Below, piece after piece: positions 39,836 through 48,269 of a stretch of DNA of 64,000 nt. Position 1 is the first letter of the stretch. Each line of letters starts with the position of its first letter. Position numbers and translations under genes: made by a program. Origin of the DNA: Butyricicoccus sp. Marseille-Q5471 (GTDB lineage: Bacteria; Bacillota; Clostridia; Oscillospirales; Butyricicoccaceae). The DNA lies in NCBI RefSeq assembly GCF_951230135.1, contig NZ_CATNVC010000001.1, positions 1-64,000 of the forward strand, given 5' to 3'. A model generated the notes under the pieces. The model had not been told where the DNA came from. It did no database searches and saw only the letters and a list, made by a program, of their open reading frames with translations.

Positions 39836-39841
39836 TATAAT
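39836..39841 (+). promoter_or_regulatory. Extended -10 promoter of fhs
   Basis: TATGCTATAATG contains an extended -10 (TG-C-TATAAT) about 37 bp before the fhs start. No good -35 is seen. Confidence 0.6.
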
Positions 39842-39877
39842 GATACTATTGTTTTGTTTCATTCAGGAGGAGTATGT

Positions 39878-41548
39878 ATGTTATCCGATATCGAAATCGC
39901 GCAGGCCTGTCAAATGCGTCCGATTGTCGAGGTTGCTGAGGCTGCCGGACTTTCCGCGGAGGATCTGGAGCTGTATGGCCGATACAAGGCCAAGCTGTCG
40001 GCCGAGGTCATGCAAAAAGCTGCGGCAAATGAAGACGGCAAGCTTGTTCTCGTCACCGCTATCAACCCCACCCCTGCCGGCGAGGGCAAGACCACGACCA
40101 CGGTCGGTCTGGGTCAGGCCATGGCAAAGCTCGGCAAAAAGGCAATGATTGCACTGCGAGAGCCTTCGCTCGGCCCGGTTTTCGGCGTCAAGGGTGGCGC
40201 AGCCGGCGGCGGTTATGCGCAGGTCGTGCCGATGGAGGACATCAACCTCCATTTCACCGGTGATATGCACGCCATCACCGCAGCAAACAACCTGCTCTGC
40301 GCCATGCTGGACAATCACATGCAGCAGGGCAATCTACTGAACATTGACCCACGCCGCATCATCTTTACCCGCGTGATGGACATGAACGACCGTGCGCTGC
40401 GCAACATCACCATCGGCCTTGGTGGCAAGATGAACGGTGTGCCGCGCGAGGATCACTTCATGATTACGGTTGCAAGCGAAGTCATGGCCATCCTATGCCT
40501 TGCGTCCGATTTAAACGATCTGAAAAAGCGGTTCGGTGACATTCTGGTCGCCTACTCCTATTCAGGAAAGCCGATTTATGCGCGCGACCTGCATGCCGAG
40601 GGCGCCATGACTGCGCTGATGCGTGACGCAATCAAGCCAAACCTCGTGCAGACGCTCGAAGGCACGCCCTGCCTGATGCACGGCGGCCCCTTTGCCAACA
40701 TCGCCCACGGCTGCAACAGCGTGCAGGCGACCCGTCTGGCGCTCAAGCTGTCCGATATTGCAATCACCGAAGCTGGCTTCGGCGCCGATCTCGGCGCGGA
40801 GAAATTTATGGACATCAAGTGCCGCAAAGCAGGTATCAGTCCGGACTGCGTCGTACTGGTCGCGACCGTTCGTGCACTCAAGTACAACGGCGGCGTGCCC
40901 AAGGCTGAGCTGAACGCACCGGATCTGCAGGCACTTTCCCGCGGCATCTGCAACCTTGACGCACATCTGGACAATATTGCAAAGTTTGGTGTTCCCTGTG
41001 TGGTCGCCATCAACGCCTTCCCGTCTGACACGGCCGAGGAGATGGAATTTATCGGTCAGCACTGCGCGGAGCGCGGCGTGCGCGTAGCGCTCAGCGAAGT
41101 GTTCGCCATGGGCGGCGAGGGCGGTCGCGCACTTGCAAACGAGGTACTCGCCGTATTGGATGAGAACACAGCTGATTTCCATATGCTTTACGAGGATACG
41201 CTCCCGCTTGAGGATAAAATCCGCAAAATCGCCAAGTCGATTTACGGCGCTCTGGGCGTTTCCATCGCTCCCGCCGCACAGAAGGAGCTGCAAAGCATCA
41301 CCGAGATGGGCTACGGCGCGCTGCCGGTGTGCATCGCCAAAACCCAGTACTCGCTGTCCGATGATCCGGCGCTGCTCGGTCGTCCGACCGAGTTCATTGT
41401 CAACGTCCGCTCGGCGCGTCTTGCCGCGGGCGCAGGCTTTGTCGTCGTCGAGACGGGTGCAATTATGACCATGCCCGGTCTGCCCAAGGTTCCGGCCGCC
41501 GAAAACATTGATGTTGCCGAAAACGGTAAAATCGTCGGTCTGTTTTAA
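39878..41548 (+). CDS. fhs: Formate--tetrahydrofolate ligase
   Basis: ATP-dependent formation of 10-formyl-THF from formate and THF: the entry step of the methyl branch in acetogens and a one-carbon source for purines elsewhere. 556 residues, normal for the family, from ATG 39878 with CAGGAGGAG upstream. The nucleotide loop is [37 protein letters not shown] and the C-terminal [14 protein letters not shown] are family signatures. It is monocistronic, with no folD or metF nearby, so an acetogenic pathway cannot be claimed from this window. Confidence 0.97.
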   Translation: MLSDIEIAQACQMRPIVEVAEAAGLSAEDLELYGRYKAKLSAEVMQKAAANEDGKLVLVTAINPTPAGEGKTTTTVGLGQAMAKLGKKAMIALREPSLGPVFGVKGGAAGGGYAQVVPMEDINLHFTGDMHAITAANNLLCAMLDNHMQQGNLLNIDPRRIIFTRVMDMNDRALRNITIGLGGKMNGVPREDHFMITVASEVMAILCLASDLNDLKKRFGDILVAYSYSGKPIYARDLHAEGAMTALMRDAIKPNLVQTLEGTPCLMHGGPFANIAHGCNSVQATRLALKLSDIAITEAGFGADLGAEKFMDIKCRKAGISPDCVVLVATVRALKYNGGVPKAELNAPDLQALSRGICNLDAHLDNIAKFGVPCVVAINAFPSDTAEEMEFIGQHCAERGVRVALSEVFAMGGEGGRALANEVLAVLDENTADFHMLYEDTLPLEDKIRKIAKSIYGALGVSIAPAAQKELQSITEMGYGALPVCIAKTQYSLSDDPALLGRPTEFIVNVRSARLAAGAGFVVVETGAIMTMPGLPKVPAAENIDVAENGKIVGLF

Positions 41549-41560
41549 AATACTCTCATC

Positions 41561-41596
41561 AAAAGGCCGTCCCTCCTTGGGGACGGCCTTTCTTTG
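41561..41596 (+). terminator. fhs terminator
   Basis: AAAGGCCGTCCC/GGGACGGCCTTT stem and TCTTTG, 14 bp after the fhs stop. Confidence 0.85.
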
Positions 41597-41687
41597 TGCA
41601 GAGGATTTGGACATATGCCGTTTGCACGGCCACCACCCCCGTCCCTCATCTACATAGCCGTTGCAGTTTTACATGACCGCTCTATGG

Positions 41688-41716
41688 TTGACATTTACGC
41701 CCGATAGCGTTATACT
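41688..41716 (+). promoter_or_regulatory. Promoter of the ABC-F gene
   Basis: TTGACA, 17-nt spacer, TATACT: near consensus. Transcription should begin near 41723, giving a leader of about 220 nt. The stretch 41600-41685 shows nothing else. Confidence 0.85.
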
Positions 41717-41749
41717 GTCCTCATAAAAATGAAGTTTTGAGGTGAAAAG

Positions 41750-41758
41750 ATGAGATAA
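41750..41758 (+). CDS. Two-codon leader ORF (Met-Arg-stop)
   Basis: ATG AGA TAA, preceded by GAGGTG with 5-nt spacing, about 28 nt into the transcript. Minimal upstream ORFs of this kind precede several antibiotic-resistance ABC-F genes, where a ribosome stalled by drug changes the leader fold. Translation here is inferred from the Shine-Dalgarno and the position only. Confidence 0.55.
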   Translation: MR

Positions 41759-41921
41759 GCTTTCTTGCAAGAACGTGTTCGGCACGAAAAGGACGGCACT
41801 GCCCGTCTGTTTTGTTGTGCCGACCTGCAAGAAAGCCTGTTTCATTCCGCCGCCTCCTTAAACCGGGGTTTCCTCCCCTGTTCTTTGGGCTGCAAGGATG
41901 AACATTCTTGCAGCCCTTTTT
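41758..41921 (+). promoter_or_regulatory. Attenuator-like leader RNA of the ABC-F gene
   Basis: Immediately after the leader ORF, GCTTTCTTGCA (41759-41769) can pair with TGCAAGAAAGC about 80 nt later. Enclosed are GTTCGGCAC/GTGCCGAC and GACGG/CCGTC hairpins. A perfect intrinsic terminator follows at 41887-41921: GGGCTGCAAG/CTTGCAGCCC, 10-nt loop, TTTTT, ending only 25 bp before the ABC-F start. CTTGCA/TGCAAG segments occur in both the first stem and the terminator, so the two structures could exchange partners. Ribosome occupancy of the leader ORF would be the switch. Confidence 0.65.
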
Positions 41922-41946
41922 ATGTGCTAATAGGGGGTGCATCCTA

Positions 41947-43422
41947 ATGTCTATCATCCAAATATCAAACCTTACCTTCTGCTATGACGGCAACTCCGAC
42001 ACCATTTTTGAAGACGTCAGCCTGCGGCTTGATACCGACTGGCGACTCGGTTTGACCGGACGCAACGGCCGCGGCAAAACGACCTTTTTAAACCTGCTGC
42101 TCGGAAAATACGAGCACCGCGGCAGCATTTCCTCCTCGGTCGCCTTTGATTATTTTCCCTTTTCCATCTCCGACCCTTCGCGCAGCGCGTTTGATGCGGT
42201 CGAAGCCATTTCTCCCGATTATGAATACTGGCGGCTCGCTCGGGAAATGCACAAGCTAAAGCTCTCCGACGAGCTGCTCTACCGCCCCTATGACACGCTT
42301 TCGGGCGGCGAGCAGGTAAAGCTGCTCCTTGCGCTGCTGTTTTCGCGCGACAATCGTTTTCTGCTGATCGACGAGCCGACCAACCATCTGGACTTGGAGT
42401 CTCGCACGCTTGTCGCCGACTATCTGCACTCCAAAAGCGGTTTTCTGCTTGTTTCGCACGACCGTGCCTTACTCGACGGCTGTATCGACCACATCCTTTC
42501 GATTAACAAAAGCAGTATCGAGCTTCAACAGGGCAACTTCTCCTCTTGGTGGGAAAACAAACGGCGGCAGGATCAGTTTGAGCAGGAGCAGAACGACCGC
42601 CTCAAGCGGGACATTGCCCGTCTGGATGATGCCGCCCGACGCGCCGCCGACTGGTCGGACAAGACCGAGCAGAGCAAGCATATGCGTAATTCCGGTCTGC
42701 GGCCCGACCGCGGCTATATCGGCCACAAGGCGGCAAAAATGATGCAGCGTTCCAAATCCATCGAAGCGCGACGCATCAACGCGGCGGAGGAAAAGGCCGA
42801 TTTGCTGCACAACATCGAAACGGCGGATGCCCTTAGGCTTTCGCCCCTGACCTATCATGCCGACCGACTGCTGCTGCTACGCGATGTTTCCATCCGGTAC
42901 GGCGAGCAGCCCGTATGTGAAAAGGTCTCGTTTGACCTCCGCCGCGGGGAACGTGTCGCTCTGACCGGCGCGAACGGTAGCGGCAAATCGAGTCTGCTCA
43001 AGCTGATCCTCGGACAGGACATTCCGTTTGAGGGGCAGTTTCAACGAGGAAGTGGACTTTCCATTTCCTATGTGCCGCAGGATGCTTCGTTTTTGTCCGG
43101 CAGGCTTGCGGAATATGCAGAGCAGTGCGGCATCGATTGTAGCCTGTTCCTCGCCATTTTACGCAAGCTGGACTTTTCACGCACCCAGTTTGAAAAGGAC
43201 ATGTCCGCTTTCAGCGCAGGACAGAAAAAGAAGGTTCTCATCGCCCGCAGCCTGTGCGAGCGCGCCCACCTCTACGTCTGGGACGAGCCGCTCAACTTCA
43301 TCGACATACTCTCTCGCATGCAAATTGAGCAGCTGTTAGAGCGTTTTCGCCCCACACTGCTCTTCGTTGAGCACGACCGCGCCTTCTGCGACCGCATTGC
43401 CACTAAGACCGTGCAGCTGTAA
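41947..43422 (+). CDS. ABC-F ribosome-protection protein, Lsa-like
   Basis: 491 residues from ATG 41947 (AGGGGG upstream). Two ATPase domains in one chain and no membrane segment. First: Walker A GRNGRGKT at 38-45, LSGGEQ at 118-123, Walker B LLIDEPTNHLD with catalytic Glu ~143. Second: GANGSGKSS, FSAGQKKKVLIARSL and VWDEPLNFID. Between them (about 190-300) is a charged helical linker, the antibiotic-resistance domain reaching the peptidyl-transferase centre. WRLGLTGRNGRGKTTFL and the WDEPLN form resemble Lsa-type proteins (lincosamide, streptogramin A, pleuromutilin protection). Resistance is predicted, not shown. The inducible-looking leader supports it. Confidence 0.82.
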   Translation: MSIIQISNLTFCYDGNSDTIFEDVSLRLDTDWRLGLTGRNGRGKTTFLNLLLGKYEHRGSISSSVAFDYFPFSISDPSRSAFDAVEAISPDYEYWRLAREMHKLKLSDELLYRPYDTLSGGEQVKLLLALLFSRDNRFLLIDEPTNHLDLESRTLVADYLHSKSGFLLVSHDRALLDGCIDHILSINKSSIELQQGNFSSWWENKRRQDQFEQEQNDRLKRDIARLDDAARRAADWSDKTEQSKHMRNSGLRPDRGYIGHKAAKMMQRSKSIEARRINAAEEKADLLHNIETADALRLSPLTYHADRLLLLRDVSIRYGEQPVCEKVSFDLRRGERVALTGANGSGKSSLLKLILGQDIPFEGQFQRGSGLSISYVPQDASFLSGRLAEYAEQCGIDCSLFLAILRKLDFSRTQFEKDMSAFSAGQKKKVLIARSLCERAHLYVWDEPLNFIDILSRMQIEQLLERFRPTLLFVEHDRAFCDRIATKTVQL

Positions 43423-43487
43423 ACCTTGTCATCTGCCGCGCCGCGTGGTATGATAGGAGGGTAATTTTCAGGGAAAGAGGCTCCTTT

Positions 43488-43913
43488 ATGGAACAGATAA
43501 CCCATTCGCCCGAGCAGACCGAGGCCTTTGGCGCAGAATATGCCAAAACCCTTGTGCCGGGCGATGTTGTCGCTTTTTCAGGCGACCTTGGCGCAGGCAA
43601 AACCGCGTTTTCGCGCGGCGTACTGCACGGACTTGGCTATGAAGGCCGCGTCACCAGTCCGACCTTCGCGATTGCAAACGAATACCAAACGCCGGGCGGT
43701 GCCGTCGTCCACTTTGACCTTTACCGCATTCTGGACAGTGAAGCGCTGTTTGAAATCGGTTTCGATGAGTATTTGGACGGCAGCCGCATTGTGCTCATTG
43801 AGTGGAGCGAAAATGCACGCGACCTGCTGCCCGCGCAGTACAAAACCGTGCACATTGCCTATGGCACGGACGAAAATGACCGCATCATCACTTGCAGGGA
43901 GGTGGGCGCTTGA
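43488..43913 (+). CDS. tsaE: tRNA threonylcarbamoyladenosine biosynthesis ATPase TsaE
   Basis: 141 residues. Walker A in FSGDLGAGKTAFSRGV, then SPTFAIANEYQT, then the Walker-B-like VHFDLYRILDSEALFEIGFDEYL. TsaE works with TsaB and TsaD to transfer threonylcarbamoyl to A37 of ANN-decoding tRNAs. The stop overlaps the tsaB TTG start by a TTGA junction. Start ATG 43488 lies about 65 bp after the ABC-F stop, with a weak GAAAGAGG. Confidence 0.93.
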   Translation: MEQITHSPEQTEAFGAEYAKTLVPGDVVAFSGDLGAGKTAFSRGVLHGLGYEGRVTSPTFAIANEYQTPGGAVVHFDLYRILDSEALFEIGFDEYLDGSRIVLIEWSENARDLLPAQYKTVHIAYGTDENDRIITCREVGA

Positions 43914-44611
43914 AAATTCTCAGCTTTGAATCCTCCGCCGTTTCGGCCTCGGTCGCATTGACAGACGGTGAAAAGCTCATTGCGCAGTCCTTCCAAAACT
44001 GCGGACTGACGCACAGCCGCACCCTGCTGCCAATGGCAGAAAGCCTGCTGGCGAACTGCGGTATTGCGCTGTCCTCGGTGGATGGCTTTGCGGTCGCGGC
44101 CGGTCCTGGCTCGTTTACCGGCATCCGCATCGGTGTGGCGACCGTCAAGGGGCTTGCCCTCGGCACGGACAAGCCGTGTGTCGGCGTATCGACACTCGAA
44201 GCCATGGCGCACGGTGCGCACGCACTGCACGGTAGTCTCTGCTGCGTGATGGACGCACGAGCAGGACAGGTTTATAACGCACGGTTCACCTGTGAAAATG
44301 GAATTATCACCCGGCTGTGCGATGACCGCGCGGTCAAATTAACCGAGCTTGCCCAAGAAATCGGCAATACTCCGCAATTTCTGGTTGGAGACGGCGCAGA
44401 TTTGTGTTATAATACACTCAAAGAACAATGCGCCGGGCTGACGCTTGCGCCGCCCGAACTGCGCTGGCCCACGGGCTACGGCGTTGCCGCCGCCGCCCTG
44501 CCCCGATTTCTGCGGGGCGAAACCTGCACCCCCCAGCAGCTCGATGCCGTGTACCTGCGCAAACCACAGGCCGAGCAAATGCGGCTGGCCGGGCTGCAAG
44601 GAAAACCTTGA
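43910..44611 (+). CDS. tsaB: tRNA threonylcarbamoyladenosine biosynthesis protein TsaB
   Basis: About 233 residues from TTG 43910 (LKILSFESSAVSASVAL), with GGGAGGT just upstream and translational overlap with tsaE; an ATG 18 bp earlier would bury that Shine-Dalgarno. TsaB is the inactive ASKHA-fold partner that scaffolds TsaD and TsaE. Motif AVAAGPGSFTGIRIGVAT is diagnostic, and CVMDARAGQVYNARF follows. The common rimI/tsaD genes do not follow; upp comes next, 20 bp downstream, and may be co-transcribed. Confidence 0.92.
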   Translation: MKILSFESSAVSASVALTDGEKLIAQSFQNCGLTHSRTLLPMAESLLANCGIALSSVDGFAVAAGPGSFTGIRIGVATVKGLALGTDKPCVGVSTLEAMAHGAHALHGSLCCVMDARAGQVYNARFTCENGIITRLCDDRAVKLTELAQEIGNTPQFLVGDGADLCYNTLKEQCAGLTLAPPELRWPTGYGVAAAALPRFLRGETCTPQQLDAVYLRKPQAEQMRLAGLQGKP

Positions 44612-45262
<651 letters not shown>

Positions 45263-45276
45263 ATTAAGCGCTATCA

Positions 45277-45305
45277 CGGTGCGGCCTTTGGCCGCACCGT
45301 TTTTA
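45277..45305 (+). terminator. upp terminator
   Basis: CGGTGCGGCC/GGCCGCACCG stem, TTT loop, TTTTT. Confidence 0.9.
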
Positions 45306-45332
45306 TATGCCGCTCTCTATTGATCTGCAAAC

Positions 45333-45372
45333 GCGAAACCCCGCCGTTACCATCAAAACGGCGGGGTTTCCG
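45333..45372 (-). terminator. eutBC terminator
   Basis: GAAACCCCGCCGTT/AACGGCGGGGTTTC stem, 35 bp after the eutC stop on the minus strand. The T-run is poor, but the stem is very stable. Confidence 0.7.
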
Positions 45373-45406
45373 CGACTGTTGCAGATTCACTCTCTTCTAT
45401 TTGATT

Positions 45407-46264
45407 TTATAACTTCAAATCAAGACCGGATGCCTTCTGCTTCAGCATCAGCGCGGCCAAATCGGCGATATGCGCACCGGCTTCAGCCGGATTGGTACCA
45501 CCCCGATGAATGTTGGACACCACTGTGCGATTGGCTTCGGGAATGCCGACATAGCCGCCATAGGTCATATAGGCGCTGAGCGACTCGCCCGACGCAAGGC
45601 CGGGACGTTCGCCGAGCAGAACAACGGTGACCTCGGCCTGCAGCGCCTCGGTGACGGCATCCATCGCCCCAACGCGCCCGTATTTTAAGAAAAAGGGCGT
45701 ACCCGCCTGTACCTGATGCATTTTTAGACCCTGCATAATTGCCGGCAGGATATCGACGAGATTGGCCGCTACCGCGGTCGAAGACAAGCCGTCCGACACG
45801 AAGACCTGTACCTGCGGCTTCATCGTACACTTGTCTCTCAGCATTTTGATGGTTTCATCATCCAGTTGCCGCCCCAGATCGGGTCGGGTCAGGTATTCGT
45901 CCTTGGAGGCGCATTTGCTCGTGACCGTAAACAGTCCCATTCGCCCGAGCAGCTCCTCGGGTACGTCGGTAAAGACCGCGTCCATCGCGGCGGCATGATC
46001 AGCGCGAAAACGCAGTTCCGTCTTGGTTCGATAGCGCGGCCCTGCACGCCACACGCCAAGACGCGCTTCCGTGCGCGCCTTCATGCGCAGATATTCCTCC
46101 GGATCGGCGGCGTTCGGTACATCGAGCACGGTTTTAAAGTCGACTGCCGACAAATCCGGTACTTCCCCTTCCGAAACACAGGCGGAGGACGCGCACGGCG
46201 CTTCCTTGGCCGTTACCTCAGCAACGATACGTGCCACCAGTTCGGTCAAATTATCGTTCGTCAT
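45407..46264 (-). CDS. eutC: Ethanolamine ammonia-lyase small subunit
   Basis: 285 residues. With EutB it binds adenosylcobalamin and converts ethanolamine to acetaldehyde and ammonia. Family blocks: RIGVWRAGPRYRT-like LGVWRAGPRYRTKTELRFRADHAAAMDAVF, kept here as LGVWRAGPRYRT and RADHAAAMDAV, then VFVSDGLSSTAVAANL, LLGERPGLASGESLSAYM and the C-terminal VSNIHRGGTNPAEAGAHI. The N-terminal 45 residues are variable, as usual. It starts 13 bp after the eutB stop. No microcompartment shell genes are nearby, so the enzyme may act outside a shell or the shell is encoded elsewhere. Confidence 0.95.
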   Translation of the reverse strand: MTNDNLTELVARIVAEVTAKEAPCASSACVSEGEVPDLSAVDFKTVLDVPNAADPEEYLRMKARTEARLGVWRAGPRYRTKTELRFRADHAAAMDAVFTDVPEELLGRMGLFTVTSKCASKDEYLTRPDLGRQLDDETIKMLRDKCTMKPQVQVFVSDGLSSTAVAANLVDILPAIMQGLKMHQVQAGTPFFLKYGRVGAMDAVTEALQAEVTVVLLGERPGLASGESLSAYMTYGGYVGIPEANRTVVSNIHRGGTNPAEAGAHIADLAALMLKQKASGLDLKL

Positions 46265-46277
46265 CGTCGTCCCCTCC

Positions 46278-47645
46278 TCACTTCATAAAGATCGAGCCGT
46301 CGCCGGCGCGCGAAGTCAGCCGACCCTTCTCGTCCATCAGACCCATTTTGATCATCCAACGGTGGAATTCGGGCGCGGGCAGCCGCCCAGACAGCTCACG
46401 CAGCGCCACATCATCGTGGAAGCTGGTATCCTGATAAGAGAGCATCACGTCGTCGCCCACCGGCACACCCATGTAATAGTTCGCACCCGCCATGTTCAGC
46501 AGCATGGTCGCCATCTCCTGATCCTCTTGATCGATGCTGGTGTGGTTGGTGTAGCAAGGCGCCATGCCCATCGGCAGGCCGATCAACTTGCCCATAAAAT
46601 GATCCTCCAAGTTGGCGCGAATCATTTCCTTTCCGTCATAAAGTGTTTCGGGTCCGATAAAGCCCGACACATTGTTGACCATAAACGGCCGGAAGTAGCG
46701 TCCAAATCCGTAGGTACGCGCCTCGAGCGTCATTTCGTCGACCCCGTGATCCGCGCCGATGGACACCTCCGAACCCTGTCCGGTTTCAAAATACAGCAGG
46801 TTTGGACCTGCCCCCAGCGCATAAGACAGCGCAAGCTGATAGGCCTCCTCCACCAGCTTGCGGTTCACGCCGAAATTCTCGTTTGCCGTTTGCGTGCCTG
46901 CAATCGACTGGAAAATCATATGCAGCGGCGCACCCTGCTCGACCGCCTTCATCTGCGTTGTCATATGAGACAGCACGACGCACTGGGTTGGGATGCTGAA
47001 CTTATCCATAAAGCCGTAAATCGCATCTGCAATGCGGCGGGTGCTCTCCACATTATCCTCAACCGGATTGATGCCGATGCACGCATCGCCGCTGCCGTAG
47101 GACACACCCTCCATCACGCCGACGAGAATGCCCTCCGGATCGTCGGTTGAGGAGTTGGTCTGGCAGCGATAGGACAGCGTGCCCGGAATGCCGATGGTCG
47201 TGTTGCAGCGGGTCACATTATGTATCTTGCGCGCGCCGTATACCAGATCCATCGCGCTCATCAGCTTGGCCACGCCTGCAACCACCTCGCCCGTAAAGGC
47301 GCGGGACGCACGCTGCAAATCGTCGCTCGTTGTGTTATAGTCGAGAATCCACTCGCGCAGCTCGCCGAGCGTCATGCTCTTTTTTGCCTCGTAAGCGCGC
47401 TTGTTCAGGCCGTCAATGTTGACACGGGTAACTTCGTCCTGCTCATAGGGGATGGTCGGGTTTTCAGTCAAATCTCCAACGGTCAGCTCACTCAGTACCA
47501 CCTTGGCCGCAACGCGCTCGGTCACTGTACCGGCTGCAATGCCCTGAAAGCGGTCGGCTGACTTGGGCTCATTGGCCTTGGCCAGCACGTCCTTAATGTC
47601 GCGAAATTCAAAGGTTTTGCCGTTTAGCCTTGTTTTTAGCTTCAT
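46278..47645 (-). CDS. eutB: Ethanolamine ammonia-lyase large subunit
   Basis: 455 residues, the standard EutB TIM-barrel length. Substrate/cobalamin-barrel segments: CNTTIGIPGTLSYRCQTNSS, SYGSGDACIGINPVEDN, YFETGQGSEVSIGADHGVDE (in shorter form FETGQGSE) and PCYTNHTSIDQEDQEM. Catalytic subunit of the adenosylcobalamin-dependent ammonia-lyase. It is preceded by a 78-residue gene 23 bp upstream and a leader with a terminator. The reactivase gene eutA, the exporter/permease eutH and regulators eutVW are not in this window. Confidence 0.96.
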   Translation of the reverse strand: MKLKTRLNGKTFEFRDIKDVLAKANEPKSADRFQGIAAGTVTERVAAKVVLSELTVGDLTENPTIPYEQDEVTRVNIDGLNKRAYEAKKSMTLGELREWILDYNTTSDDLQRASRAFTGEVVAGVAKLMSAMDLVYGARKIHNVTRCNTTIGIPGTLSYRCQTNSSTDDPEGILVGVMEGVSYGSGDACIGINPVEDNVESTRRIADAIYGFMDKFSIPTQCVVLSHMTTQMKAVEQGAPLHMIFQSIAGTQTANENFGVNRKLVEEAYQLALSYALGAGPNLLYFETGQGSEVSIGADHGVDEMTLEARTYGFGRYFRPFMVNNVSGFIGPETLYDGKEMIRANLEDHFMGKLIGLPMGMAPCYTNHTSIDQEDQEMATMLLNMAGANYYMGVPVGDDVMLSYQDTSFHDDVALRELSGRLPAPEFHRWMIKMGLMDEKGRLTSRAGDGSIFMK

Positions 47646-47668
47646 TTATGCTTCACCCCTTCTTTCTG

Positions 47669-47905
47669 CTATTCTCTCCGTACGGTCATTCGTTTTTCTG
47701 CAAGGTAGTCCTGCGCTTCCGGCGTCACCAGTGCGTCCCGCCGGACGCTGACGCACATACATCCCTGTTCGTGCAGCTGTCTAACTGCACGAAGGGTGAC
47801 CGCTTTGCTTTCGATGCGCCCCATGTTGTCCAGCGGTTGTTCCAGCTCCGCCAGACGCGGTTCGACGCGCCGCATGATTTCGTCAATTAATGCCGAACGC
47901 TCCAT
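47669..47905 (-). CDS. Small protein leading the eutBC operon
   Basis: 78 residues from ATG 47905 behind AGGAGGGGAG. It is a mainly helical, charged N-terminus (LIDEIMRRVEPRLAELEQ), then CMCVSVRRDALVTPEAQDYLAEKRM and VRRE. The TPEAQDYLAEKRM segment recalls the LTPxARExLxxRxI element near the N-terminus of EutT/PduL-type microcompartment proteins, but there is no complete domain. Its position as first gene of the transcript ties it to ethanolamine use. Possible roles (cofactor handling, targeting, regulation) are guesses. Confidence 0.6.
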   Translation of the reverse strand: MERSALIDEIMRRVEPRLAELEQPLDNMGRIESKAVTLRAVRQLHEQGCMCVSVRRDALVTPEAQDYLAEKRMTVRRE

Positions 47906-47942
47906 TTTACTTCTCCCCTCCTTTCTTTTAGCTGTCCCGAGG

Positions 47943-47984
47943 AAATAAAAAAGCGTTCAGGGCGCACTGCACCATTGAACGCTT
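47943..47984 (-). terminator. Leader terminator upstream of the eut operon
   Basis: AAGCGTTCA/TGAACGCTT stem followed by TTTTTTATTT on the minus strand. It lies about 40 nt before the first start codon, inside the 5' leader, so it should act conditionally. Confidence 0.8.
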
Positions 47985-48030
47985 GCTCGCATCGCAAAAC
48001 TGTTCAGCTGCGCTTCGTCGCTCAGCTGAT
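47985..48030 (-). promoter_or_regulatory. Candidate antiterminator hairpins in the eut leader
   Basis: Read on the minus strand, hairpin 1 is CAGCTG-A-GC/GC-G-CAGCTG (48005-48028) with loop GACGAA. Hairpin 2 pairs TTGC with GCAA (loop GATGCGA), extended by GAAC/GTTC, and uses the GTTC of the terminator's left arm, so hairpin 2 and the terminator exclude each other. Two consecutive hairpins, the second overlapping a terminator, is the layout recognised by ANTAR proteins such as EutV. The loops do not match the published A1/G4 pattern exactly. Confidence 0.5.
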
Positions 48031-48041
48031 CTTATAGATTT

Positions 48042-48070
48042 AGCATACACATCCCACTGTCAGTTGTCAA
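48042..48070 (-). promoter_or_regulatory. eut operon promoter
   Basis: TTGACA, 17-nt spacer, TATGCT on the minus strand. The leader is about 130 nt. Confidence 0.8.
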
Positions 48071-48134
48071 CAAAATAAATTCACGAAAGACAACTCCTCT
48101 TGTCGATTCCCTACAATTCTCTGTTTTGACGAAG

Positions 48135-48201
48135 GAGCAACCGCTAAACGGCATACCACGCTGCACGTGCGGTTGCTCTACTCGCGCAAACATGCTATTA
48201 T
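48135..48201 (+). promoter_or_regulatory. Promoter of the SDR gene with inverted repeat
   Basis: GAGCAACCGC (48135-48144) and GCGGTTGCTC (48169-48178) form a perfect 10-bp inverted repeat. The right arm contains the -35 box TTGCTC (48173-48178); TATTAT follows after 17 nt (48196-48201). A repressor or activator bound there would meet RNA polymerase. Confidence 0.6.
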
Positions 48202-48269
48202 GAACTGGAGCCATAGGCGTGCATTGCGCCGGCTGACCGATAAAGCTGAAGCATAAAGGAGTATCCTAC

